From contig WELB01000191.1 in NCBI GenBank assembly GCA_009602725.1, positions 139,511 to 203,510 on the forward strand: a stretch of DNA of 64,000 bases, given 5' to 3'. The notes beneath the pieces are model-generated. The model was not told where the DNA came from and did no database searches. It saw only the letters and a program-made list of their open reading frames with translations. This document shows positions 44,740 to 54,240 of this stretch, one piece after another. The translations under genes were made by a program, and so were the position numbers. The stretch's first letter is position 1. Every line of letters starts with the position of its first letter. This DNA comes from Spirogloea muscicola. Lineage: Eukaryota > Streptophyta > Zygnematophyceae > Spirogloeales > Spirogloeaceae.

Positions 44740-45215
44740 ACAGCCCTCCTTTTGGATGAGCTCCTTTTTCCGCTTGGCTGGCCGATCACAGACAGCATCG
44801 GCCTCTACTGGAAGAGTCTTTCATCTCCTCGACGAGCGTGCATTCTTGGGCTGGCCTCTAACGGCCGTTGCCTTCCATCGTAAGAGCTGTGGCTTCACTT
44901 GTGCCTTCGTGCATAGAAACTCGATGGGCTGCGAAGCTTGCGGTGCCCGTCCCCTGGGCCACGGGATCGCGGCCCGTCGTGCCCACCGTCAGCATCAGCA
45001 TTCTCACCAGCTTGCGACGGTATCGTGCCGCTTTGCGTCGTGACCGGGACTTTTGTAACTTGGGTTACTGAGTGCTTCGTAGCTGCTTCATTCTTTTCTG
45101 TGCTTGTTGTTCTTTGTACTTTCCCTGGCCCCTTCTCGTCCTTTGTTCATTCTTTTCTGGGCTGCTTTTTCCAGCCCCTTATCCTCAATGGGCGAGCCCT
45201 TCTTCGAAATTGGCC
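44740..45215 (+). mobile_element. LINE 3' end with unusual upstream coding
   Basis: The 3'UTR from 45071 (gtgcttcgtagctgcttcat... GGGCTG-CTTTTTC-CAGCCCC, tcctcaatgggcgagccctt) is nearly the same as the copies after 18645 and 55600. The reading frame before the stop ends RYRAALRRDRDFCNLGY instead of SDLRLLTRGY, so the coding part is diverged or rearranged. Confidence 0.65.
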
Positions 45216-46192
45216 TCCCTTCCACTTCATGCGAACCGCACGCACTCCTCGGGCCACTCACCCACCCCCGCCGGGCGAGCTCGGGCTCGGGCTCGCCACG
45301 CTGGAGCGGGGGAGTCGCGGCAGCCTTAGCACGGACGGCATCGCGCAGCCTGCCGCATTTCCAGCCCCCATCCTCAATTGGGCGAGCCCTAGTTCTTCAT
45401 TTGCGGCGCGTGTCCCGCTCGACGGGGCGGAAGCCAGACCCGAGCCCCACTTCGCCGCTGCAGCTGAGTGGGTCTCAGCAGTGAAATTCTCAAAGTGCAG
45501 CCGCTCTTGGAACGGCCCAACATGCATCTGACGCCAGCTCAGGATTGTCAGAACTTTCACGTCTACTGTCCGGTGCCTGGTCGCTGCGCGCACCTTAATC
45601 TCGAGCAACAGCGCGGCAACGACTAGCTGCACTAGGAGGTTGTACATTAGCGGTCCTAGGGCGATTAGGATTGGAGGCATTGCAGCCACTGACAGGGTCG
45701 CTCAAGACACCTCCAGAGTACAACAGAAGCAGACGGCATGTATCAAGCATATCCGATTTGGCTCAGCGGTTGATTGCGCACTAACATCAGGAGGCACAGC
45801 ATTGCCTGCCTTTCCGATGGCGGTTTGAATGGACTCCGCAATTGTCTATGTATGTCTCCAAGCAAGCAAAGGTGCTGGGCTATATGCTCAGCTCCTCCAC
45901 CAATCAGACCCGATTTCCACTTTTATGGGCCAGCGACTCCTCTTAAGCCCACCTGGGAGACTTGCTCGTACTAAAGCAGATGCTTATCATGCAGCCAGCA
46001 TTGTAAGCGCAACGCTCTCATGCTGAAGGGTCAGAAAGAGCATAAGCAGAGCAGACTCATCTGCAGAGTAGACAGGGAGTGATGTCCACTTGGAAGGAAG
46101 ACTGTGCAACGATTACACAAAGAATCTGATCTTTGCATAGCAGATGCCTCAAGGCCATTCCTCGAGGCAAAGGCCCTTCTTCAGAATCTGAA
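45216..46192. other. No gene recognised
   Basis: 3' flank of the oligoribonuclease gene. A minus-strand frame (45689-45470) has a hydrophobic stretch (PPILIALGPLMYNLLVQLVV) but no family match. A short LINE block (cagcccccatcctcaattgg) lies at 45362-45385. Confidence 0.35.
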
Positions 46193-48351
46193 CTAACATA
46201 TTTTGCTGTGCGCGGCATCACCATGGTGCTGATGATACTGTTTGAATACAGCTTTTCTGAAATATCGTAATTGTTCGATGCTCTCTTCAATATCCTTGAG
46301 AGCCCTATGAGACTTTCCTCTGAGAGGTTGACGACTGTATTCTGGGGCATGATTGGGGACACAAAATCACAAATTGTCACAAAATGTGCCACTGTGCATT
46401 GTGAGTAGCAAGCTTGGCATGCGCACCAACAATAGAGGTCATGTCAATGAGCAGGACATCTGATGCCTCAGATGCAGCATCCTTGCATATGAGTTGTAGG
46501 TACTCCTTCTAGGACCCAGTCCAATCCTTTGATCTGAGGAGCACTTACCTTGAGCTATCAGCTCTCCATAAGCAACATGTCGTTAGCATGTGCCCTTGCT
46601 AGGAAAACAGAGAGTAGCAAAGACGGTAATTGCACCACCGAGCTACTATAAATGGCAGACATGAGCATCATGTCCAAGAGTCAAAGTACCTTGGGGATAC
46701 CACCGGGCGCATAGAGCAGCTATTGAGCTAACATCGACAACCACGTGACTGAAGTGCTCTGCTAGAAGTGGCATATACTTCTGCATAGTCCGTCCACACC
46801 ACAGTTGCTATTGTCAAGACATGATGTTGTGCAAGATAGATGCAAGCATATAATGTGTATTCAATAAGTGCAAGATGACTTACAGAATGCGAGAGAAAAG
46901 AAGCTTATACTTGGTGTCTTTCCCACAGTCGGAAGAAGCAAGTTTCGGAGGAAACCTTCATAAAGAGGAAGTCGACGTACACCGAATTACCAGCGAGCGT
47001 AGCTTGCTTGGCCAGCGTGTGCCTCTGAACAAAGGCAAGTACCTGCTATGAAGACAAACATACCCCATTGGCTTCAAACGCTCTTTGCATGTGAAGTGTT
47101 CCCATTTCTCTAGATTGTCATGGCCGAACCTGTGCAACCAACTCCCCACGAAGTATGTCTGTGACTCCTGGCAATGCTTGCATTCTGCTACTAAAGTGAA
47201 GGCCTGGCTGCAACCAACCTGTTGCTCGGCGTCTACAAGAGAGATATTGCTGGAACGCACCCTGTCTATCAGTCCTGAAATTGATGAACATAGAACAGAG
47301 CCAAGTGAGACGTTAGGTACGAAGGTATCTTAAGCATCTATCTACATGAGATGAAGCTCTCTCGTATTGCAGTCGCACGGAGTCGCACGGAGGTCGCAGA
47401 AGACAGAATGTGAGTGGTAAATGCTGTGGGTCGCCAATCGGATGAATGAAAGACCTATGTTACAAGAATGCCACAAAAGTATTGACTAATTTACGTATGC
47501 TGATCATGGTGTGCTGCTTAAGAGTGCGAATTAACTAGCCTCAGGGAATCATCTTGGTGCCAGAGTCGGCTAAAGGCTAAGAAGTGTGCAACCGACTTTC
47601 CAGGTAGCAAGGGCTGTCTGCTTACCACTCTTTAAGTGGTGCTCTTGACACCACTCATTCATCCCAGCAAGCACCTCTTCAGTTTCATTGATCACCAGGT
47701 CAGGTCCCTGCCCTTGCCCACCAGCGAGGAACATACAGGGCCGTCATAGGCATCCTCTGCTCCTGGGGCAGCAACTTTACAAGCAAACGCTTCTAGGACA
47801 AGGTTTTACTGGATCAGGCTGTACCGCAATCTGGTGCTTCAATTTGCCATCGGTGATGATGCACGCAATCTCCAGTATCCTGTGCTTCTCAGTGTCAAGG
47901 CCTGCCAATAATTCATGACAAAAGTTTTTTCAGTATGCGCACAGCCTATGACGTAATCATCAGCCGTAACCAGAGGATGCTATAGGTATTGCTGCTGATG
48001 CATGGCAGGGACTAACTCAAGGTAAACCCATTGTCCAGCCTATTTCAATCCAGTCAAGTCAGGGATCAGGTAGTGGACACCTGTGCAGAAAGTAGGTGGG
48101 GCTTGACACTAGGTCTGCTCTGAGGAAGTAAGTGGCCCCTCACCTGTCATCTCGAGATCTACCCAGACAAGCGGCATGCTGTTTCGCACAGGAGAGTAAG
48201 CCGCATCCTCATCCACTGCTCCCGGTTGCCCAGGTCCGGCAAAAGCAGGCTCCTCAGCAGCCAGCTCCGGCCGTTGTCCATTGAGGCCGACCTCTGAAAA
48301 CGGAGGCGGAGGCGGCGTCACAGCAGTGCTGTCGAAGAACGAGGCCAGCAT
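46193..48351 (-). CDS. Oligoribonuclease (DEDDh 3'-5' exoribonuclease)
   Basis: Orn/REXO2 enzymes degrade RNA fragments of two to five nucleotides to mononucleotides. Exons: ...-48144 (MPLVWVDLEMT, with catalytic Asp and Glu); 47901-47825 (GLDTEKHRILEIACIITDGK); 47707-47626 (GPDLVINETEEVLAGMNEWC, QEHHLKS); about 47274-47220 (GLIDRVRSSNISLVDAEQQ); about 47042-46960 (VLAFVQRHTLAKQATLAGNS, VYVDFLFMK); about 46790-46692 (YMPLLAEHFSHVVVDVSSIA, ALCARWYPQ); 46341-46193 (EYSRQPLRGKSHRALKDIEE, SIEQLRYFRKAVFKQ). The catalytic set (D-L-E, the Asp of GNSVYVD, and H-x4-D in HRALKD) is complete. The N-terminus is uncertain: the first Met in frame is at 48351, but coding-like sequence in that frame continues upstream and would suit an organelle transit peptide. 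Confidence 0.9.
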
Positions 48352-48984
48352 TCGCTCACTAAAGCTGGAGCGATGCTTGGGAGGTGCCAGCAGCCTACTG
48401 AGCTCGTCCGCCTCATAGCTCTTGGCCTCCAGCGGTGGCGCGGCAGGCGGATGGGGCCGGACTGGGCACCTGTCGTGACGGTCTCGCTGTCGGGGTATGC
48501 CGCCGACGCCGTCGCCGGGTGCGGCGCACAGTCGCCGTCGTCATCGTCCTGGCTGAGCGCCCCGAAGCGGCTCCCCAAGCCCCCGGCAGCCATGGGCGAC
48601 GGCAGACGCCGCTCCCGCGGGACGGATGACCGATGAGCCTGCCGGCAGGCCCGCGACGTCTCGGCGAGGCGTGGAAGCGGCGCGGCGCACCAGCCAGTGG
48701 CAGGGCCAGCGACGGCCCACGCCTGGCCTGCTGCTGCTTGCTGGCGCGCTGCGAGCCGGGCGATCGGCCGCAGCCGCGGCCCTGCGCCGCGGCAGAGAGC
48801 CGCCACTGTTCGCAGGGCGCGGCTGGCGCGGCGAGGCGGCGGGGGCAGCGGCGGCGCAGGCGGCGCTAGCTGCAGACTGCGCAGCGCGGATGCTACCGGT
48901 GCTCACCCCCTGGAGGCTTTTCTGCAGCGAGCTGAGGCCCATGCTTGAGAAGCAGCTCTTTCGAAGGCAATGGAGCTTGAATTG

Positions 48985-49480
48985 AGTGACGATGGAGGGC
49001 CAGAGTGGCCAAGTACGAAGGCAAGCACATCACCTGTTGCCAAGCTGACCCGCTCAGTAGCCACGAGTAAGCACGTCGAGGTCGCTAACTGGTATGCCCG
49101 AATACCGGACGGCAAATGACAAGCCCTTCTACTACCAGCTGAAGCTTTGACCAGCTTTGTGGTGCAAAACATGAGCCTGAGGCAGGCGCTTCCAGGGGAG
49201 GGCGGTGGCTAGAAGAGGAAGTGGCTCTCCAAATGGGGGCAAGGGCAGTGAGAAGCCAGCCCATGAGAATAGACAAAGGTCGAAGGGGCCAAACTTCGGA
49301 GGCGCCAGAAGCGCATTTCTCAAAACAGGGGTAGGATGAATCACTCAATAGCAACGGGAGAGGAGCCTCAGACTGATAGACTAGCTAGCTGAAAACAATC
49401 CCCCTGACGAAAGCCGGAGACAGCAGCGAGAGCACCGCCAGCGCAGCTGGGAGAGGCCAGCCCAGAGAAAAGAATGAACA
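48985..49480 (-). mobile_element. LINE 3' ends
   Basis: gaccgctcagtagccacgag and gccaagtacgaaggcaagca (48990-49075) match the second 3'UTR subfamily. At 49240-49300 gaagccagcccatgagaata and gacaaaggtcgaaggggcca match the first. At 49335-49460 there is a decayed C-terminus, then gagaggccagcccagagaaa. Confidence 0.7.
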
Positions 49481-49837
49481 TCGTTCAAAGGGGCCTGAGC
49501 TCGCTGCAAACAGGCTGAAATGTCGCAAAGGCGACAAAGATGCTGCCGGCGACGTTTGATGTTGACGTCGATGTTGACGTGGACAATAGCCCGCTCACGA
49601 TAGCCTTCGGTGGTGGCTGACGGTTGGGTAGACGGCTATAGACCATTGATCGCCGTCTGCAATTTGTGGTTAGTCATTAACCAACACTCCTGCTGGCATT
49701 GTTTCCACTGTATATTGTCGCTGCAGCTGCTGAGCAATGGTATGGTAATCAATTTGTGCAGCCGGGCGGAGTGCGCAGGAGAATGCGCGAGTCGACCGTG
49801 GCAACGCGCGCGCTCTTGCCGGCGGCCTTTTCCTCTG

Positions 49838-50014
49838 CAGGGCCCTGCCATGGGCTCTGTGCTGCGTCATGTCCACGCTGCTCTACTACCACTACCCAGA
49901 GGACCGTGACAATGCCCGCTTCTTGAGCCTGGCCAATGGGGCCGAGCACGAGCGCCTGGAGATGCAGCTGGAAATCATCCACGAGGCTGGCGAGGAGGAT
50001 GCAAGCTTGATGTA
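49838..50014 (+). CDS. Orphan terminal exon, unknown protein
   Basis: After an acceptor-like tcctctgcag the frame reads ALPWALCCVMSTLLYYHYPE, then DRDNARFLSLANGAEHERLE and MQLEIIHEAGEEDASLM-stop (TAG at 50012-50014). The composition looks coding (charged, amphipathic) and unlike the LINE tails on both sides. I recognise no family and see no upstream exon. Confidence 0.3.
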
Positions 50015-50039
50015 GACCGCCAAGATCATTACAAGCGTG

Positions 50040-50160
50040 TTCCCTTGGTGGTCCGTGCTCTCGCTGCGGCCTCAGGCTTTCGGCAGGGGGATAGTTTTCC
50101 GGTTGCTAGTTTGTCGGATTTGAGGCTCCTCACTCGTAACTACTAAGTGGTCCATTTCCC
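50040..50160 (+). mobile_element. LINE C-terminus fragment
   Basis: ggtccgtgctctcgctgcgg ... gcaggg gatagttttccggttgct encodes RALAAASGFRQGDSFPVASL followed by SDLRLLTRNY-stop, a short truncated copy just left of the LTR element. Confidence 0.7.
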
Positions 50161-50196
50161 CCCTTCTTACATAGCATCTTCAGGCCCCTTCGTGGC

Positions 50197-51019
50197 TGTA
50201 ACGATTCAGCCGTTTGGTTATGCCACACGGTGCTGTTTGCGTTACATGACCGCTAGCCGCTTGATGGACAAGTGGGCCCGCCCAGGTGCGGGCAAGTCCC
50301 GCCCGTCCTGGACTAACCCTCGCCAGGTTCCACCCTGCCAAGGGGCGACCTTGGGACCCGCCACAAGGGCAGGCCTTGGGGGGCGGAGGCTCGAGGGAGT
50401 CCTCAATGGCGCGCGCAGGCCGTGCTATGACCGCCGCCTCTGGGTCTCGGCGGAGCGCCTCTTTCCCTGCAGCGAGCTACTCAGACCTGATGTTGCTCAC
50501 TCGTGGGTACTGAGCTTTCCCCTGCATCGTTTCAGTGTTCTGCAGTATGTTGTAGTGTAGTCCTTTCTCCGGCTCCTCTTGCTTTGGCTTTGGACATTGT
50601 CCATTCTTTTTTGGGCTGGCTTTGCCAGCCCTTCTTTTCTATGGGCGCGCTCTTCTCAATGGGCGAGCCCTTCTTCCTTGGGGCGACCCGCTCACACTCC
50701 TGGAGGGGGGGTGGCACGGGGAAGCACGAAGAGCCTTGGGGGCGGAGGCTCGAGGGAGTTCGAGCCGGTGAAGCCCAGGAGCAGCCTTGCCGCTGCTCGC
50801 CACCGCAGCCGCCGCCGCACCTTGTTGCGGGGCCTGCTGCGCCGGCCTGCGCCCAGGAGGTGGAGTCGCCGCCGGACGGCGGCGCCACGGGGCCTGTCTT
50901 CCGCTGCGCCTATGCACTAGTGCTTTGCCTGTGTGGTGGGTTGGTCCCTAAACCCCCTACAGCCGAACTCAAGAAGGACTGCTCACCCTAACTGCGCGTG
51001 TAGGGCGAGGATCCTTACA
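50197..51019 (+). repeat. 5' LTR with nested LINE insertion
   Basis: Matches the 3' LTR from TGTAACG to CCTTACA. The interruption (about 50385-50686) carries the LINE C-terminus ARAGRAMTAASGSRRSASF ending LMLLTRGY and its 3'UTR with GGGCTGGC-TTT-GCCAGCCC (50613-50631). A ccttgggg string on both sides looks like target duplication, but an LTR piece (ggcggaggctcgagggagt) is also duplicated at the left junction. Confidence 0.8.
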
Positions 51020-51021
51020 TT

Positions 51022-51032
51022 TGGTATCAGAG
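51022..51032 (+). promoter_or_regulatory. Primer-binding site for initiator Met tRNA
   Basis: TGGTATCAGAG lies two bases after the 5' LTR, the classic sequence complementary to the 3' end of eukaryotic initiator tRNA-Met used by many LTR retrotransposons. Confidence 0.8.
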
Positions 51033-51522
51033 GGGGTCTTGCATCCATCGCGCTTGTGACTTATTGTGCTCACCGCTGATGATGCAAGGATCACCCTGAT
51101 GTGCTGGCCTGACCTTTTTCTGTCAAAGACAAATTGCTTGCCAGACGTTGGTCCGTGAGGCGGCTCAGCGGAAGCGCCGGGTGCGGAGCCATCTTCGCTC
51201 AGTGAGCCAGCAACGACCAACGCCAGATTGACCGACTGATCCTTGAGGACCACTTGCTGCGTTCGCTTCTTTTGAGGTGTGGCTTGAGCCTGCAGCTTTT
51301 GTGTGGTAAGGTCAGTCGTGTGGCCAGCAGTGACCATGTGCATCGGTCCTGGTCATATCTGCGGCTGTCTGCCTGCCTGCTGATTGAGGTGTGGAGTTGC
51401 GCGCTGCCTTGCTTGCTCGCTCGCTGGTGCACCAGTCTTGCAATGTCCTGTATTGGAGTATGGAGTGTGTGATTTGCTGACTGTCGGAGCCTGAATTGAT
51501 CACTCACTGTCCTTCAGCCAGC

Positions 51523-52110
51523 ATGGCATCGCACACCTCCAGTGCGCGGCCGAGTCCTCCTTGGGAGGCAGAGCGGTCGGCTGCTGAGGCAGCGGCTGCT
51601 GCAGGGCCAGCTGCTGCGGCAGTGGCTGCTGCGGAGCACGCCCACGAGGGGCACGCCCACGAGGGGCACGCCCACGAGGGGCACGCCCAAGCGGGGCACG
51701 CCCAAGAGGGGCACGTCGAGCTGGGAGCCGGAGGCCAGGAGGGCTTGTCGGCTGGGGACTTGCAACGCGTTGCACTTCTCACTCGGGATCTGGCAGCAGC
51801 CCAGTCTACGACGGACCCAGCTCAACACCGGCTTTTTCCGAGGATCTGCGCAGAGCAGCGCGCCCTCCTCGTCCGGCAGCGCGCCGAAGAGCAACATATG
51901 CAAGAGGTGGATGCCTCGTTGCATCTGATGCGCAAGAGCAGTCGGCTGCTGAGGCAGCGGCTGCTGCAGAGCCAGCTGCTGAGGCAGTGGCTGCTGCGAG
52001 GCAAGTCCCTGAGGGGAACGTCGAGCTCGGATCCGCGGTCCAAGGGGGCTTGTCGGCTTGGGAGGTGCAAAGCATGGCACTCCTTACTGAGCAGCTGGAG
52101 GCAGCTAAGG
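51523..52110 (+). CDS. Gag-region N-terminal repeat protein (frameshifted)
   Basis: ATG 51523 opens MASHTSSARPSPPWEAERSA, an Ala/Glu-rich stretch, then five near-identical 15-bp units giving GHAHE/GHAQE repeats (51643-51720), then HVELGAGGQEGLSAGDLQRV. A second copy of the Ala-rich and VELG...GGLSAWEVQSM module lies 365 bp further on (51943-52110). Since 365 is not a multiple of three, the copy is in another frame and the present gene is broken. Confidence 0.6.
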
Positions 52111-52199
52111 CTGGCCTGGACCCGTTCCTTCGTGCCTACCTCGAGGGGTCGCATGAGGAACACGTGCCCACCTCGTCCGGCTGCGGGCCGGAGAGCGGC

Positions 52200-52860
52200 A
52201 TGTGCAGGGGGTCGATGCTGCGGTGCATTTGATGCGCCAGAGCAGTGGCAACCTGTCGCATGGACTTGCGAGGGCCCACTAGTCTCGGCAACAATCCTTG
52301 AAGGCGCTGCTGTGCTGGATTGATTGATTTGATGCGCCAGAGCAGTGGCAACCCGTCGCATGGACTTGCGAGGGCCCACTAATTTCGGCAACACTCCTTG
52401 GAGGCAGCTGCTGTGCTGGACCCGTCCTCCCACGTCCTACTGGGGGCGTTGTGTGTGGAGGTGCAATCCTTGCTCGGCCGGCTTTGTGCCGGCGAGAGGC
52501 GTTTGCAAGGGGGTCGGAGCTGAGGTGCATTTGATGCGCCAAAGCCGGTTGGGGAATCCTGCGCATGGACTTGCCAGGGCCGCCCAATGTCAGCCATACT
52601 CCGGTCAATCTGACCAGAGTGGGAGGAGATGCAATGAGTTGCATTCCTCAAGGAGCACCTGGAGACAGCCAAGGCTGTGTTGGATCCAACTTCCCACGCC
52701 CTATGGGGGCGCTGTGTGGGGGAGTGCATTGCTTGCTCGGCCGGCACGCTGCTGGCGGGAGGCATTTGCAAGGGGTCGATGCTGAGGTGCTTCTGATGCG
52801 TGAGAACCGTGGCAACCCTGCGCATGGACTCGCGAGGGCCCACTAATCTCAGCAATACTC
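52200..52860 (+). repeat. Four degenerate direct repeats (DAEVHLMRQS...NPAHGLARA units)
   Basis: Strings like gtgcatttgatgcgcc(a)gag and gcatggacttgcgagggccc recur near 52225, 52330, 52528 and 52790, with a first trace near 51918. Spacing is irregular (about 105 to 260 bp) and intervening sequence such as ctgctgtgctggacccgtcc is partly shared. They encode (V)DAEVHLMRQS and GNPAHGLARAH in different frames. Confidence 0.65.
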
Positions 52861-52989
52861 TGGTCAGGATGACCGGGGTGGCCTCCAGGCCTGGCTCGGC
52901 GAGATCATAGAGTGGGTCGTGTTGAGCTACACGGAAGCGACGGCAAGACTGCCGCTCGCTGCCACTTATCTCGAGGGAGATCCCTGTGG

Positions 52990-53515
52990 TGGAACTCCAT
53001 GAAGAAGACTTCCATGCCAGAGGTGTGCAACACCTGGAAGTGCTTCTCGAGCTCGCTCACCAAGGTGTGTGGTGAGATTCATGGGGAGCTGAAGGCTCGT
53101 AATGAGCTGGATGCTACTCGTATGGGCAGAGACTTTGAGGACCAAGTGCGGCAATCGAGGCTGCTGGTCTCTAAGCTGCGCAACGAGCCTATGAAGGCTG
53201 TCGATCAGTGCCAGCGATTTGAGACTGGGCTGTCCGACCCGGTGCGGAAGTGGGGCGGTGGAGTCCGCCACTTCGCAGCCCTTGCCAACTTGCCCCAGCT
53301 GGTGGAGCACGCCAGGAAGGTGCTGAACACTTATCCAAGTGTATTGGGCAAGCGATCCCTGCTTGAGGCATTATCTGCTGAGGCAGAGAGGGGATCGGAG
53401 GAGTTTCGGCCCGAGGGGCTGAACATCCGTCCATGAGAGGCTTGGAAAAGCCAGCTATGGAGGGGAATGGTTGCTTTCGCTGCGGCGATAAGAACCACCT
53501 CATCCAAGACCCATG
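52990..53515 (+). CDS. Retrotransposon Gag domain plus damaged zinc knuckle
   Basis: The frame to 53436 carries a Retrotrans_gag-type helical domain: NTWKCFSSSLTKVCGEIHGE, DATRMGRDFEDQVRQSRLLV, NEPMKAVDQCQRFETGLSDP, LANLPQLVEHARKVL. A stop ends it at 53434. In another frame at 53463-53510 the zinc knuckle reads C-FR-C-GDKN-H-LIQD-P, with the last Cys changed to Pro and a stop right after. Gag would package element RNA into particles; here both the frame and the knuckle are damaged. Confidence 0.7.
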
Positions 53516-53721
53516 AGTCTGGTGAAATGGCTCGGGTATGGGCCTGAGCACATCACGTGGAGCCTGCGGCCAATCTGGCACATTGTCCGCCTGCTCTTCT
53601 GGAACACTTGGCCAAGGGTGGTGAATCCCTAGGCTTGGTTGAGGCCGCATCCGTCGGGCGTAAAACCTGTCAGCTGTTCTCTCATTGTTCCCGAGGACGT
53701 GAACACCAGACTGGGGAGGTA

Positions 53722-54240
53722 TGTAACGATTCAGCCGTTTGGTTATGCCACACGGTGCTGTTAACGTTACATGACCGCTAGCCGCTTGATGAACAAGTGG
53801 GCCCGCCCAGGTGCGGGCAAGTCCCGCCCGTCCTGGACTAACCCTCGCCAGGTTCCACCCTGCCAAGGGTGGACCTTGGGCCCGCCGCAAGGGCAGGCCT
53901 TGGGGCGACCCTCTCACACTCCTGAAGGGGGGGTGGCACGGGGAAGCACGAAGGGCCTTGGGGGCGGAGGCTCGAGGGAGTTCGAGCCGGTGAAGCCCAG
54001 GAGCAGCCTTGCCGCTGCTTGCCGCCGCAGCCGCCGCCGCACCTTGTTGCGGGGCCTGCTGCGCCGGCCTGCGCCCAGGAGGTGGAGTCGCCGCCGGACG
54101 GCGGCGCCACGGGGCCTGTTTTCCGCTGCACCTATGCGCTAGTGCTTTGCCTGTGTAGTGGGTTGGTCCCTAACCCCCTACAGCCGAACTCAAGAAGGAC
54201 TGCTCACCCTAACTGCGTGTGTAGGGCGAGGTTCCTTACA
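53722..54240 (+). repeat. 3' LTR (519 bp)
   Basis: Begins TGTAACGATTCAG and ends GTTCCTTACA, with short inverted termini TGTAA/TTACA. It aligns along its length with the 5' LTR except for scattered substitutions and the LINE insertion in the latter. Confidence 0.9.

Larger units (their letters stand above)
50197..54240 (+). mobile_element. Non-autonomous LTR retrotransposon with Gag only (TR-GAG type)
   Basis: Two long direct repeats start TGTAACGATTCAG and end CCTTACA. The right one is 519 bp (53722-54240); the left one (50197-51019) is interrupted by a LINE copy. The flanks gtggc (left) and gtagc (right) are a likely 5-bp target duplication with one change. TGGTATCAGAG (51022-51032) right after the 5' LTR is the usual primer site for initiator Met tRNA, and a purine tract (ctggggaggta) precedes the 3' LTR. 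The 2.7-kb inside holds repeats, a Gag domain and a damaged zinc knuckle but no protease, reverse transcriptase or integrase, so it must rely on another element. Confidence 0.85.

Noticed and set aside
46400-46610. Apparent last oligoribonuclease exon (ARAHANDMLLMES) with a frameshift and lost catalytic Asp
   Set aside because: The true last exon was found at 46341-46193 with an intact HRALKDIEESI and matching phase, so this stretch is intron.
50503-50991. Plus-strand frame starting MGTELSPASFQCSAVCC
   Set aside because: It crosses the LINE 3'UTR and the LTR; the same start appears in reverse at 17180 in another LINE copy, so it is repeat sequence.
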